Below are positions 17,553 through 26,925 of a DNA stretch of 64,000 nucleotides, piece by piece. The position numbers were made by a program, and so were the translations under genes. Every line of letters begins with the position of its first letter. The stretch's first letter is position 1. This stretch comes from Paenibacillus taihuensis (lineage in GTDB: Bacteria; Bacillota; Bacilli; Paenibacillales; Paenibacillaceae). The stretch covers positions 56,438 to 120,437 of the forward strand of contig NZ_QTTN01000020.1 in the NCBI RefSeq assembly GCF_003386535.1. The letters run 5' to 3'. The notes below the pieces were generated by a model. That model saw only the letters and a program-made list of their open reading frames with translations, was not told the origin of the DNA and searched no databases.

Positions 17553-18440
17553 TTACCCTTTTACGGATCCAGCCGCAATGCCTTCCACGATCCGATTGCT
17601 CAGCAGGAAGAAGATGACGAGTATCGGCAGAATGCTAATCATCAGCGTCGCGCCGATCGCGCCCCAATTCGTCGTATACTGGCCAACGAAGTTCTGGATG
17701 CCAACGGTCAGCGTCTTCTTCGAATCATCGCTCAGGAACGTGTTGACGAATATGAACTCGTTCCAGTTATAGATCATGTTAATAATTGCCGCCGTCACGC
17801 TTACGGATGCGGTCATCGGCAGAATGATCCGGAAGAACATCCGGTTCACGCTGCAGCCGTCCATGATCGACGCCTCTTCCACTTCCTTCGGGAGCGCCAT
17901 GTAGAAGCCCATCAGGATCATAATCGTCAGCGGCAGGTTGAACGCGATATATGACAGCACGATGCTGAGCTGCGAATCGGTCAGATGCACTTTCTTAAAT
18001 AAGCTGAACAACGGTATAAGCGTCGAATGAACGGGAATCATCATGCCGATCATGAACAGCCCGAGCACGATGCCGCTCAGCTTCCACTTCATCCGCGTCA
18101 TCGCGAACGTCACGAAGTTGGCGAGCAGAATCGTAAGCACGACGGATACAACCGTAATCCACAAGCTATTGAAGAAATATCGGCCGATGCTGCCCTGCTC
18201 CCAAACGGTGGAGTAGTTGCTCCAGTGCAGCGTCTTCGGCAATGCAAACGGCGACAGGTTAAAAATCTCTTGGTTGTTCTTCAGCGAGAAGAGCAGCAGC
18301 CAGAGAAGCGGAAGCAGCTGCAGCACTGCAGTCGCCGCCAATACGACATAGAGAACGCCGTATCCAATCGAGCTGCTAAGCGTTCGTGCGGAGACTGCTT
18401 CTTCCGTACGGGGACGAATCGCTGTACTCATGCTTGGCAA
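17553..18440 (-). CDS. Sugar ABC transporter permease, CUT1 MalG type
   Basis: 295 residues, six membrane helices, ATPase-contact loop KEVEEASIMDGCSVNRMF near residue 190, C-terminus RIVEGIAAGSVKG typical of the family. I prefer TTG 18440 as start, 8 bases after AGGAGGCG; an ATG three codons later is 17 bases away from that site. The gene overlaps nothing and follows the MalF-type gene by 17 bases. Last gene of the order kinase, regulator, binding protein, MalF, MalG. Confidence 0.92.
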   Translation of the reverse strand: MPSMSTAIRPRTEEAVSARTLSSSIGYGVLYVVLAATAVLQLLPLLWLLLFSLKNNQEIFNLSPFALPKTLHWSNYSTVWEQGSIGRYFFNSLWITVVSVVLTILLANFVTFAMTRMKWKLSGIVLGLFMIGMMIPVHSTLIPLFSLFKKVHLTDSQLSIVLSYIAFNLPLTIMILMGFYMALPKEVEEASIMDGCSVNRMFFRIILPMTASVSVTAAIINMIYNWNEFIFVNTFLSDDSKKTLTVGIQNFVGQYTTNWGAIGATLMISILPILVIFFLLSNRIVEGIAAGSVKG

Positions 18441-18457
18441 GTGAATCGCCTCCTGTA

Positions 18458-19339
18458 TTATGAATATTGAATGGTATCTTTCGTCGCTGTCAGACGGCGA
18501 ATGACCCAAGTTGCAACCAGACAGATGATGAGCAGGAAGAAGCCAATCGCGCTGCCATAGCCAAAGTCAAACTCGCGGAACGCTTTATGGTACATGTACG
18601 ATGCCATCACTTCACTGGCCTGGTTCGGACCGCCGTCTGTCATGACATAGATGAGGTCAAAATATTTCAAAGAGCCGACAACAGCCAGCACGATCGTGAC
18701 CTTGATCACCTCCGAAATCAAAGGCAGCTTGATGCGCAGCGCCACCTGCAGCGCGTTCGCGCCATCGATCTTCGCCGCTTCCACGAGCGAAGCCGGGATA
18801 TTCTTAAGCGCCGCGTAGTAGATCAGAATGTAGAAGCCGGCGAACTGCCACAGAATCGGGATAAAGATCGCATAGAGCACAATATGCGGATCTGCCAGCC
18901 ATTCCGGCGTATGATGAAAACCAAGCTTCTCCAGAAGCCCGTTCAATATGCCATTAGTCGGGTGATACACCTTCAGCCACAGCTGCGCAATCGCGACGGA
19001 AGAGAGCAGCATCGGGATCAGATAGATTTTACGAAGCAGATTAGCTCCCCGGATCTTCCCGGATAACACAAGCGCAACTGCCAGGTAGAGGATCAAACAT
19101 AGAGTGGAGAGCAGCGCGAACAACAACGAGTGAAACGTGCTGTGCCAGAACACGCTGTCATGCATAAGCGTCTTGTAATTCGCGAGCCCGATATAGCTCG
19201 GTTTGCCGATGCCGTTCCAATTCATTAAGCCGTAATATCCCGTCAATACAATCGGTACATAGATGATCGCAAGAATGAGGAACAGGGACGGCAGGACGTA
19301 GAGCGCAATAATTCGTTTATTCGACATGACTGTATTCAT
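18458..19339 (-). CDS. Sugar ABC transporter permease, CUT1 MalF type
   Basis: 293 residues with six membrane helices and ATPase-contact loop SLVEAAKIDGANALQVALRI near residue 195. Three nearby ATGs are possible: 19348, 19339 and 19327. I take 19339, about 11 bases behind AGGAGG; the first is only two bases from it. It is separated from the binding-protein gene by a large hairpin. Confidence 0.9.
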   Translation of the reverse strand: MNTVMSNKRIIALYVLPSLFLILAIIYVPIVLTGYYGLMNWNGIGKPSYIGLANYKTLMHDSVFWHSTFHSLLFALLSTLCLILYLAVALVLSGKIRGANLLRKIYLIPMLLSSVAIAQLWLKVYHPTNGILNGLLEKLGFHHTPEWLADPHIVLYAIFIPILWQFAGFYILIYYAALKNIPASLVEAAKIDGANALQVALRIKLPLISEVIKVTIVLAVVGSLKYFDLIYVMTDGGPNQASEVMASYMYHKAFREFDFGYGSAIGFFLLIICLVATWVIRRLTATKDTIQYS

Positions 19340-19365
19340 CGCTGTCATGGCCTCCTGCTGTTGTC

Positions 19366-19418
19366 CATGCATGGGAAAGGCGCAGCCGCAAGCTGCGAAT
19401 GCGCCCTTCCTAAGCATG
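19366..19418 (-). terminator. Intercistronic hairpin after the third binding-protein gene
   Basis: Stem GGAAGGGCGCA with TGCGCCTTTCC (one wobble), an outer CATGC/GCATG pair and an inner GCAGC/GCTGC pair. It sits 20 bases after the binding-protein stop and just before the permease ribosome site, with no T-run, so it probably stabilises the upstream message. Confidence 0.7.
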
Positions 19419-19438
19419 ACGTTCTTTTTATTAGAAAA

Positions 19439-20824
19439 TTACTTGCCTGCCTTCAGTGCTTCATCTTGCTTCTTAATAAACTCATCCGGTGTTACCGCTT
19501 TGCCGAGCAGCGCCTGCACCAGGTTATGATGCGCGTCGGATGCGCCAGGTTTCATCTGGGTATCGAGGTAGAGCGTGACTTTGCTCGCTTTGTTCAACTC
19601 GTTCAGCAGATCGATGAACATCGGCGGAAGCTTCACAGTAGACGTATCGACTTTCGTAGCCGGGATAACGCCAGCGTCCGTTACGGAGTGCTCGCCCCAC
19701 TTCTGTACGAAGAAGCTGACGAATTTCTTCGCTTCATCCACATGCTTCGAGTTCTGGGATACGAACAAACCTACGCCCGGTCCGCCTACCCAATCATCCA
19801 CATTGCCTTTGCCGCCATCGACGGTCGGGAACTTGAAGTAGCCGATCTTATCCTTGAACGCTTGCGGTACGTCCGGCGAAGTGGTGTAGTTCGGCACTTC
19901 CCATGTACCCATCGCGAACATCGCCGCTTTCTCGTTCATGAACAGCGCCTTCGCTTCTTCGTTGGACAAGCCGTTGTAGCCTTTGACGAACGCGTTCATG
20001 TTCACAAGCTCTTGCGCTTGCTTCGCCGCATCGAGCAAGGCTGGATCGTTGAAGTCGTTGCTCGCAACCGCCTTATCCATCACGTCCGGACCGCCGATCC
20101 GGTCAGCCAGGTACATGTACCAGAACGAGGACGGCCAAGCGTCTTTGCCGCCGAGCGTGATCGGAGTCACATTGTTGTCGTTCAGCGTCTTGATGACCGT
20201 CTTCAGCTCATCCAGTGTTTTTGGCGCTTGCAAGTTATATTTGGCGAAAATCTCTTTGTTGTAGTAAACAGGAACGATGTTCAGCTCCACTGGAAGCGCG
20301 TACGTCTTGCCGCCGAAGGAATAAGCTTCGGTTGTGCCCGCTACGAACTTATCCTTCAGTTCGCCTTGAAGCAGATCGTCTACCGGTGCGAACATGTTGC
20401 CGTTTACATAAGGGTCCATGAAGCCGGCCGCCCAAGTGAAGCCGACATCCGGAAGGTCGTTCGATGCGGAGAGCACCTTCAGCTTGTTCTTGTATTGTTC
20501 GTTCTCAAGCACTTCGGTATCGATCGTTACGTTCGGGTTCGCTTTCTCGTACTCGCTAATAATATCCGTGACCATCTTGTTCTGCGCGGAGTTGCTGCCG
20601 TCCGGCCACAGGTGCATCATCTTCAGCGTAATCTTCTCGTCCGATGCTGCGCCGGAATTCGAATTGCCCGAGGATGCATTCGCATTCGACGAATCGGATG
20701 CGCTATTGTCCGTGCCCGCGGAGCTGTTAGCCGCATTATTATTGCCCGAGTTGCCGCCGCAAGCGGTTACAACAAGCGTCGTAGCGATAAGCAGGGTGCC
20801 AAGCGTCAAAATCTTGCTCTTCAT
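19439..20824 (-). CDS. Extracellular sugar-binding lipoprotein of CUT1 ABC transporter
   Basis: 461 residues, family 1 binding protein. Signal peptide with VVTAC, Cys22, followed by a 40-residue Asn/Ser/Ala linker. Mature domain motifs: MMHLWPDGSN, ALPVELNIVPVYYNKEIF, and the C-terminal helix KKQDEALKAGK. ATG 20824 with AAGGGGG 12 bases upstream. It lies between its two-component pair and two permease genes. Ligand unknown. Confidence 0.92.
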   Translation of the reverse strand: MKSKILTLGTLLIATTLVVTACGGNSGNNNAANSSAGTDNSASDSSNANASSGNSNSGAASDEKITLKMMHLWPDGSNSAQNKMVTDIISEYEKANPNVTIDTEVLENEQYKNKLKVLSASNDLPDVGFTWAAGFMDPYVNGNMFAPVDDLLQGELKDKFVAGTTEAYSFGGKTYALPVELNIVPVYYNKEIFAKYNLQAPKTLDELKTVIKTLNDNNVTPITLGGKDAWPSSFWYMYLADRIGGPDVMDKAVASNDFNDPALLDAAKQAQELVNMNAFVKGYNGLSNEEAKALFMNEKAAMFAMGTWEVPNYTTSPDVPQAFKDKIGYFKFPTVDGGKGNVDDWVGGPGVGLFVSQNSKHVDEAKKFVSFFVQKWGEHSVTDAGVIPATKVDTSTVKLPPMFIDLLNELNKASKVTLYLDTQMKPGASDAHHNLVQALLGKAVTPDEFIKKQDEALKAGK

Positions 20825-20938
20825 AAGATGAAAATCCCCCTTAAACGTGTATGAAGGATGTATGCGCTTTCCTTCTGGATATTAGTCTATCATCGGTGCG
20901 GGTAGGGGATAAGGGTACGGCGTTTGCGTAAACTTCCA

Positions 20939-21742
20939 CTATTTTTGGGTATTCTCTTCTTCCCGTTTCATCTCGGAGCGGTACTGCCCCGGACTCATGT
21001 CCTCATATTCCTTGAATACCTTGTTAAAATATTTGGCCGTCTGATACCCGATCCGCTCGGCAATTTCCGCAATGGGCAGGTTTGTCCGAAGCAGCATCTC
21101 CTTCGCTCGCTGCAGCTTCCGGCGTGCCACGAATTCGCTGAACGTCATCTGGCTCTGCTCCTTGAACAGCGTGCTGAAGTAGCTGGCGTTCAGATGCACA
21201 TGCTCGGCGACGTCCTTCAGACTGACGGCCTCTTCAATATGTGCGTCTACGTATTGCATAGCGCTGCGAACCGGATCGCTAAGACCCGCTTCCGAATCGG
21301 CAACCGCCATCAACTGCGGATCGCTCATCTTCGTCATGAGCATCACTCGGTCCCGTTCCTGCACTGCCTCGAGCGCTTCTTCTACGGCTGCAATCAGCTT
21401 GTCCTTGCTAATCGGCTTGAGCAAATAATTGACGACGGACAGCTGGATCGCCTGCTGCGCATATTCAAATTCGGCATGGCCCGAGATTAGAATGACAGCT
21501 GGCCGCCGCTGCATGTCCGCCTCCTTCATCCGACTAACGAGACTAAGCCCGTTTATCTCCGGCATGCGAATATCCGTAATCATCAGATCGACCTGCGTCT
21601 CCTCCAATATGCCCAGCGCAGTGAACCCGTTTTCTGCGGTCAACAGCTCGTATTGCAAATCCGCCCAAGCGCCGAGCATCTTCTTCATGCCTTCTCTCGA
21701 TCTTGGCTCGTCGTCGACGATAAGAATGGTCCGTGTTCTCAT
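20939..21742 (-). CDS. Short response regulator, receiver plus AraC DNA-binding domain
   Basis: 267 residues, half the size of the YesN-type regulator at 9312-10922 because the receiver (1-125, phospho-acceptor Asp57 in LMITDIRMPE) joins the AraC helix-turn-helix pair (165-260) almost directly. ATG 21742 overlaps the kinase stop by four bases (ATGA), so translation is coupled. Likely activates the binding protein-permease genes just downstream. TACCC occurs three times in the 110 bases before the binding-protein gene, possible half-sites. Confidence 0.92.
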   Translation of the reverse strand: MRTRTILIVDDEPRSREGMKKMLGAWADLQYELLTAENGFTALGILEETQVDLMITDIRMPEINGLSLVSRMKEADMQRRPAVILISGHAEFEYAQQAIQLSVVNYLLKPISKDKLIAAVEEALEAVQERDRVMLMTKMSDPQLMAVADSEAGLSDPVRSAMQYVDAHIEEAVSLKDVAEHVHLNASYFSTLFKEQSQMTFSEFVARRKLQRAKEMLLRTNLPIAEIAERIGYQTAKYFNKVFKEYEDMSPGQYRSEMKREEENTQK

Positions 21743-23505
21743 AGTAGAGCTCTCCCCCTGTCTGCCGGAATCGTAATGCTAATGCGCGTTCCCTTACCCT
21801 GCTGGCTCTGAATCGAAATACGCGAGACTGCCAAGTCTCCTTCACTTGGAAAATAGAGCCGCAGCCGCCGCTGCACATTCGCGATGCCGACGCCGGAATC
21901 TTTCGTTGACTGCACTTTCCCGCTCTCCAATCCTTCAATAAGCTGGCGTAGGCTCTCCTCGCTCATGCCCGCTCCGTCATCCTCGACTGTCACGATGACA
22001 TCCTCTCCGAACTTCCGAGCCGTAACCTCTACGCGTCCTGGTGTAACTTTGCTCTCCACGCCATGCAGAATTGCATTCTCCACAAGCGGCTGAAGCAGCA
22101 GCTTCGGCAGCTGAATAGAGGAGAACTCGTCCGATACGTCGATGTGCCAGTCCAGCCGATCCTCGAAGCGCATCTTCATGATGTTCAGATAGCGTTCGAT
22201 ATGCTCAAGCTCCTCGCGCAGGCTGACCCATTCATCCTTGTTCGGCTTCGTAATCGTATAGCGGAACAGATCGCTCATGTTGACGACGTAAGCCGCGAGC
22301 TGTTCCTCGTCCTTATCGAGCAGCGACCAGTAGAGAGCGTCGAGCGTATTGAACAGGAAGTGCGGATTGATTTGCGCCTGCAGCGCTTTCAGCTCCGTCA
22401 TGCTTTGCGACAATTCTTTCTCATAGACAAGTTTAATAAGGCCGTTTATATTATCGACCATCTGATTGTACGAGTAGTTAAGCTCCCGGATTTCTATGGT
22501 CGATGAGACGATATCCGTCGGCTTCAGAATGTTGAGGCGCGACCCGCGCATCGTCTTGATGAGTCTAAACAGCGGACGCGTAATGATCGTTGATAGGAAG
22601 AAGGAGAGCAATATAAACAGAATCGTGCCGATGCAGGCAGATACGATAATGGTCGTGCGGACGACCGAGATTCCCTTCGTAATCGTGTTGACCGGCGTCA
22701 GAATGAGCAGCGTCCAGCCGGTTACGGAAGAACGCTGTTTGACGACGATGAACGATCGATTGCCGATCTTCACCGTCTGGTCCTTGGAAGCCGCGAGTAC
22801 TGAAGCCTCCAGGGCAGTTATCGATTTATCGTTCGAGGTAATGAGCTGGCCGTCCTTCGCGATAAGCAGCATCGTCTCCGCTTCGCCTTCGCCGGAGAGC
22901 GGACCTTTGAGCGCGAACTTGCTGCGGTCAGCCCGAATCAGCAAATAGCCGCCCGTCGAGAAATACTTATCGATGAGGCTTATTCGGCGAATCGCCAGCA
23001 GCGACGACGGATCGGATGGATCGATGCCGAACCAGACAATGCCGCCCTTCTTGGCATTCGCCTGCTCGATCCAGTCCTCGCTCACTTTCACGCCGAGATT
23101 ATCGCCGTCCAGCGGATAGAGCCGGACGCGGTCTTTATTATAAAGCTCCACCGACTTGATCCCGTCCGTGTACATTTGCACGAGATTGATGATCGGCGGA
23201 AGCGCTTGCCGTTCTGCGAACGTCGAATGATGCCCTTTGGTCTCTCGAAGCAGCAGCTGCTGCACGTAGCCGTTCGTGGACACTAACGTCGTTAAGGAAT
23301 CGATCTGATCCAGTACCCCCTCAAGACGCCCATTCGCTTGAACCGCCGTTTGGCCGATATGCTTCTCGGCGTTATTTTTCAGCAGCGTCGATACGGAATT
23401 GAAGGTAATGCCGCCGACAAAGGTCAGGATAATCATCATCACGGCTATAAACCCGAACAGCATCTGGTTTCGCAAGGTGTTATAGTTCAGCAGCTTTGGC
23501 CACAC
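21739..23505 (-). CDS. YesM-type sensor histidine kinase
   Basis: 588 residues: helix near 14-35, extracellular sensor to about 275, helix near 285-310, HAMP, NPHFLFN box with phospho-acceptor His382, ATPase domain with VEN near 475, EDDGAGM and GVGIANV boxes. I start at GTG 23505, eight bases after GGGAGG; a frame to 23550 exists but lacks a better site. First gene of the third sugar module. The sensor loop is unrelated at a glance to that of the kinase at 7514-9334, suggesting a different ligand. Confidence 0.92.
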   Translation of the reverse strand: MWPKLLNYNTLRNQMLFGFIAVMMIILTFVGGITFNSVSTLLKNNAEKHIGQTAVQANGRLEGVLDQIDSLTTLVSTNGYVQQLLLRETKGHHSTFAERQALPPIINLVQMYTDGIKSVELYNKDRVRLYPLDGDNLGVKVSEDWIEQANAKKGGIVWFGIDPSDPSSLLAIRRISLIDKYFSTGGYLLIRADRSKFALKGPLSGEGEAETMLLIAKDGQLITSNDKSITALEASVLAASKDQTVKIGNRSFIVVKQRSSVTGWTLLILTPVNTITKGISVVRTTIIVSACIGTILFILLSFFLSTIITRPLFRLIKTMRGSRLNILKPTDIVSSTIEIRELNYSYNQMVDNINGLIKLVYEKELSQSMTELKALQAQINPHFLFNTLDALYWSLLDKDEEQLAAYVVNMSDLFRYTITKPNKDEWVSLREELEHIERYLNIMKMRFEDRLDWHIDVSDEFSSIQLPKLLLQPLVENAILHGVESKVTPGRVEVTARKFGEDVIVTVEDDGAGMSEESLRQLIEGLESGKVQSTKDSGVGIANVQRRLRLYFPSEGDLAVSRISIQSQQGKGTRISITIPADRGRALL

Positions 23506-23569
23506 GCTTGAATCCTCCCTCTCTAGCACAGATACCTCCCACCATATCATTTTTATGGATGAATAGGAA

Positions 23570-23615
23570 TAACAATAAGGCGTTCAAAAGCAAGCACCGC
23601 CTGCCCTCGAACGCC
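23570..23615 (-). terminator. Terminator after the DUF1854 gene
   Basis: Stem AGGCGTTC/GAACGCCT enclosing a smaller hairpin, followed on the minus strand by TATTGTTATT. It starts 14 bases past the stop of 23629-24135 and insulates it from the kinase gene. Confidence 0.7.
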
Positions 23616-23628
23616 TCTCTACTATCTA

Positions 23629-24135
23629 CTACAGCACTTCTTCCAACTGCTTGCGACTATGTGCATCAAGCTGCTGCCAATCGGTAATCTCGCAGCGTTT
23701 GCCGCTGATGTCCGAGAGCAGTACCCGCCCGCCTCCCGGATATTGCATGAATTCGTGCAGGTTGCGCATGACGATGCGGGTCGCGCCAAGATGCGTCTGC
23801 AGCTCCCATATCCATAGGTCCGACTTGAACTTCACGCTGTCCACCCGCGTTACGCGCGGCATGAAGTAGCGGAGCTGCAGCTCCTTCTCTAATTCCACCG
23901 CACTCTCCTCGTAGAGCTCCTTCACATCGGCAATGATTCCAAGCTCGTCGCCCTTCGTGGTCCGGATCGAGATATACTGCGTGGCATACAAGAACGGGAA
24001 GGCGCGGTACACTTCCAGCTCCTTGTACGTTTTGCCATCGATAATACCTTGAAACACACCGCCCTGGCCGCGGCTGAAGTAGACGTCATCCGGCGAGAAG
24101 AGCCGGATATCGTACGGATCCGTCGTTATCGTCAT
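23629..24135 (-). CDS. DUF1854-family protein
   Basis: 168 residues, no signal peptide or membrane helix. Motifs IRLFSPDDVYFSRG at the start, an acidic EELYEESAVELEKELQLRYFMPRV type helix in the middle, and VKFKSDLWIWEL later match my recollection of DUF1854. ATG 24135 shares its A with the stop of the ABC exporter gene (TAATG), so the two are translationally coupled. Known: DUF1854 proteins are found beside this kind of ABC exporter, in some bacteria linked to cyanophycin genes, none of which are present here. Molecular role unknown. Confidence 0.75.
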   Translation of the reverse strand: MTITTDPYDIRLFSPDDVYFSRGQGGVFQGIIDGKTYKELEVYRAFPFLYATQYISIRTTKGDELGIIADVKELYEESAVELEKELQLRYFMPRVTRVDSVKFKSDLWIWELQTHLGATRIVMRNLHEFMQYPGGGRVLLSDISGKRCEITDWQQLDAHSRKQLEEVL

Positions 24136-26330
24136 TAACCTTCAACCCCCTTAATCTTGGACAGCTCGCGCTGCGCATCCACCAGCTTGCGGTACACGCC
24201 GTCTTCCTTGTCCAGCAGCTCTTCATGCGTGCCGACCTCCACAATCTTGCCCCGCTCAAGTACGACGAGCCGGTCGGCATTGCGAAGCGTGGACAGACGA
24301 TGCGCGATTGCGAACGTCGTCCGGCCCTTAACGAGACGCGAGATCGCCTCCTGGATCTGGCGCTCGGTCTCCGTATCCACGGACGCGGTCGCCTCATCCA
24401 GGATGAGAATCCGCGGATCGTGAATGACCGCGCGGGCAATCGCGACCCGCTGCTTCTCCCCGCCGGAGAGCTTGTGGCCGCGCTCGCCGACCCGCGTGTC
24501 GTAGCCATCCGGCAAACGCACGATAAAGTCGTGCGCGTTGGCGATCTTCGCGGCGCGCATAATCTCGATCGGCGTGGCGTCAGGCTTGGAATACGCGATG
24601 TTCTCGGCAATCGTGCCGTCGAACAAGAAGGTTTCCTGCAGGACGACCCCGATCTGCTTGCGCAGGTCGATCTGGCTGATGCTCCGCAGATCTGTGCCGT
24701 CAATGCGAATTGCGCCTTCGTCCGTGTCATAGAAGCGGCAGATCAAGTTAATGAACGTCGACTTGCCGGCACCGGAATGGCCGACTAGACCAACCATTTC
24801 CCCGGCCTTCACGGTCAGGTTCACGTCTTTCAGAACAGGGTGATGCTTCTCGTAGCCATAGGTCACTTTCTCGAACACGACCTCGCCTTGGATGACGCCA
24901 AGAGGCACTGGATTATGCACGTCCGGCACGTCGGACGGCGTATCCATAATCTCGAACACGCGGTGCGCGGCCGCCATCGCATTGCTGGCCCAGCTGATCA
25001 TCTGGCTGATCCACTGGAGCGGACCGAAGAGCATGCCGAGGTAAGAGATGAGCGCCATCAGCACGCCGAGCTGCATATTGTCATGCAATACTTTGTTCCC
25101 GCCGTTGTACCAGATCAGCAGCGTGCCAAGCCCCGCAATAAAGGCAAACGCCGGAAACATAAACGACCATAGCCCTTCCATGCGGATGTTCCGCCGGACC
25201 ACTTCTGTATTCGCATCCGCATAACGGGACAGCTCATCCCGCTCGCGGCCGAACGCTTTGACGACGCGAATGCCTTGCAGCGAGTCGCCGACAAGCGTAT
25301 TGAGCCGGAAGATCGAGCGCCACTGCTGATACCAGCGCCGTCCGATCTTCGGCCATATGGTCATCGATACCGCAACCATTACCGGTACCGGAAGGATGGC
25401 ATACAGCGTCAGCTGCCAATCGAGTCCGAACATAATGATAAAGATGGCAATAATCCGCAGCAGCTCCGCCGACATGAACACGACGCCGTCCGTCATGAAC
25501 TGCCGCATCGCCTCGGAATCGTTGTTCACTCTGCCGATGAACTGCGAGGTCTGTCGCCGATCGAAGAAAGCCAGCGAGAGCCGCATGAGCGAGCTGTACA
25601 CGTCCTTCCGCAAATCCCCCATCAGCTTGGAGCCGACCCATACGCCGATGAGACCGCGAATGGTCTGCATCACCGACATCAGCAGCATCGTAGCGCCAAG
25701 TCCAAGCACCACGAGCAGCAGCGTCGAGCCGAGATCCTTCGGTCCCAGCACATCGTCGATAATAACCTTCGTTAAGTAAGGCGGTACGAGCTCGACCAGC
25801 GTGGTCGTAATTAAGAGGCACGCCGCTGCGATCATGTGCATCTTGTAAGGCTTCGTATACCGCAGCATCCGCGCCGCTACTTTCGAGTTATCCTTGCAGA
25901 ACTGGCATACTTGGGTCCCCTCGGACAACGGATGGCCGCAGCTAGGGCAGTTACGCGGAAGCTCCCGCTCCGAAACGACCGGCCGTTCTTCGCCCTTGGC
26001 AAGTGCGCCAAGCAGCTTGGCGGCGAAGCCAAACATCGGCGATAACGCTGCCGTGTACCGCGCAATGACGACAGGGCCTTTGCCGGTATCGGCAAGCAGC
26101 GTACCTCCGCCAACAGCGCTCGCCGCACGCGCATCTGTAAGTTCCGATACGGCAAGCTGGAGCAGCTGCGTACCGTCCTGCTGCCATACCATGATCTGCC
26201 CTTCCGTAATGGCCAGCCACTGTTCCCCGAAACGGCCATTCTCCAGGAGATCGGTCTTCGTGCTGAACAACAGCTCAGCCTTCAATTGCTTCCGCATGAC
26301 TTCCGGAAGCTGACTTTCGATCGACGACAT
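24135..26330 (-). CDS. ABC exporter with N-terminal zinc-ribbon extension
   Basis: 731 residues. Residues 1-125 are a beta-rich domain; CPSC (128-131) and CQFC (142-145) form a zinc ribbon; 160-450 are six membrane helices of an ABC exporter; the C-terminal ATPase has Walker A GHSGAGKST, signature LSGGEKQR, Walker B ILILDEATASVD and the switch His. Start ATG 26330 behind GGGAGG with a five-base gap; the longer frame to 26354 runs over that site. Half-transporter, expected to work as a homodimer, probably with the DUF1854 protein. Substrate unknown. Confidence 0.88.
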   Translation of the reverse strand: MSSIESQLPEVMRKQLKAELLFSTKTDLLENGRFGEQWLAITEGQIMVWQQDGTQLLQLAVSELTDARAASAVGGGTLLADTGKGPVVIARYTAALSPMFGFAAKLLGALAKGEERPVVSERELPRNCPSCGHPLSEGTQVCQFCKDNSKVAARMLRYTKPYKMHMIAAACLLITTTLVELVPPYLTKVIIDDVLGPKDLGSTLLLVVLGLGATMLLMSVMQTIRGLIGVWVGSKLMGDLRKDVYSSLMRLSLAFFDRRQTSQFIGRVNNDSEAMRQFMTDGVVFMSAELLRIIAIFIIMFGLDWQLTLYAILPVPVMVAVSMTIWPKIGRRWYQQWRSIFRLNTLVGDSLQGIRVVKAFGRERDELSRYADANTEVVRRNIRMEGLWSFMFPAFAFIAGLGTLLIWYNGGNKVLHDNMQLGVLMALISYLGMLFGPLQWISQMISWASNAMAAAHRVFEIMDTPSDVPDVHNPVPLGVIQGEVVFEKVTYGYEKHHPVLKDVNLTVKAGEMVGLVGHSGAGKSTFINLICRFYDTDEGAIRIDGTDLRSISQIDLRKQIGVVLQETFLFDGTIAENIAYSKPDATPIEIMRAAKIANAHDFIVRLPDGYDTRVGERGHKLSGGEKQRVAIARAVIHDPRILILDEATASVDTETERQIQEAISRLVKGRTTFAIAHRLSTLRNADRLVVLERGKIVEVGTHEELLDKEDGVYRKLVDAQRELSKIKGVEG

Positions 26331-26512
26331 GGTTTCCTCCCATTCTTCAATCACTTGTTGTGAGCAGACCGGGACACCTCAACCACCCCATCCGCCTATA
26401 CGAATATATGTTCGTCAATCATCCATTATATCCTGCTTGATTTGTAAACTTTACCCAAATATTTTTACTGTTTCGTTCCGGCCGCCTCTTTAACCGCCCC
26501 CAATAACAACAA

Positions 26513-26545
26513 AAACCCAAGCGAGTTCTCACACTCGCTCGGGTC
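26513..26545 (-). terminator. Rho-independent terminator of the small membrane protein gene
   Basis: Stem ACCCGAGCGAGT/ACTCGCTTGGGT with a 6-base loop, followed on the minus strand by TTTTTGTTG. It lies 85 bases past the stop at 26630. Confidence 0.85.
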
Positions 26546-26629
26546 TCTTGCGAACCTTCTCCGCATAATACAAGCCGCTTTCGGGGAAGCTACCTTTTGC
26601 CTTAGGCGGATGGCATCATTTTCCTAAAC

Positions 26630-26830
26630 TCATGTTGCATTGCCAGTCTCGGGCTGCTGATTCTGCTTCTTATGCGCTATATATTTCTTAACCATCTTCT
26701 TCCCCGTGATGAAATACCAGACGATCAACGGCGAAATAATGTTAATGCCCAGGACCACACATACGATGATCCACATAAACCATTCCGTATTAATCACTTT
26801 CTGATAGATCCATGAGTGATAGAAATCCAT
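26630..26830 (-). CDS. Small membrane protein of unknown function
   Basis: 66 residues with one strong hydrophobic helix (about 18-42, FMWIIVCVVLGINIISPLIV) and a basic C-terminal tail (KKMVKKYIAHKKQNQ). ATG 26830 with AAGGAGCC upstream. Divergent from the gerA-type operon, with 95 bases between. Not recognised as a named family; the good ribosome site and a clear terminator support it being real. Confidence 0.65.
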   Translation of the reverse strand: MDFYHSWIYQKVINTEWFMWIIVCVVLGINIISPLIVWYFITGKKMVKKYIAHKKQNQQPETGNAT

Positions 26831-26925
26831 ACCGGCCTGGCTCCTTTGCCCTGTAATGTCTTAACTCATATAGTGAACAGGCGAGCAGCCGTCTATACCA
26901 GGCACGAGAAAGGATGGAGTGAAAC

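Noticed and set aside
19361..20854. 497-codon plus-strand frame antisense to the third binding protein
   Set aside because: Same mirror effect on a well-supported gene.
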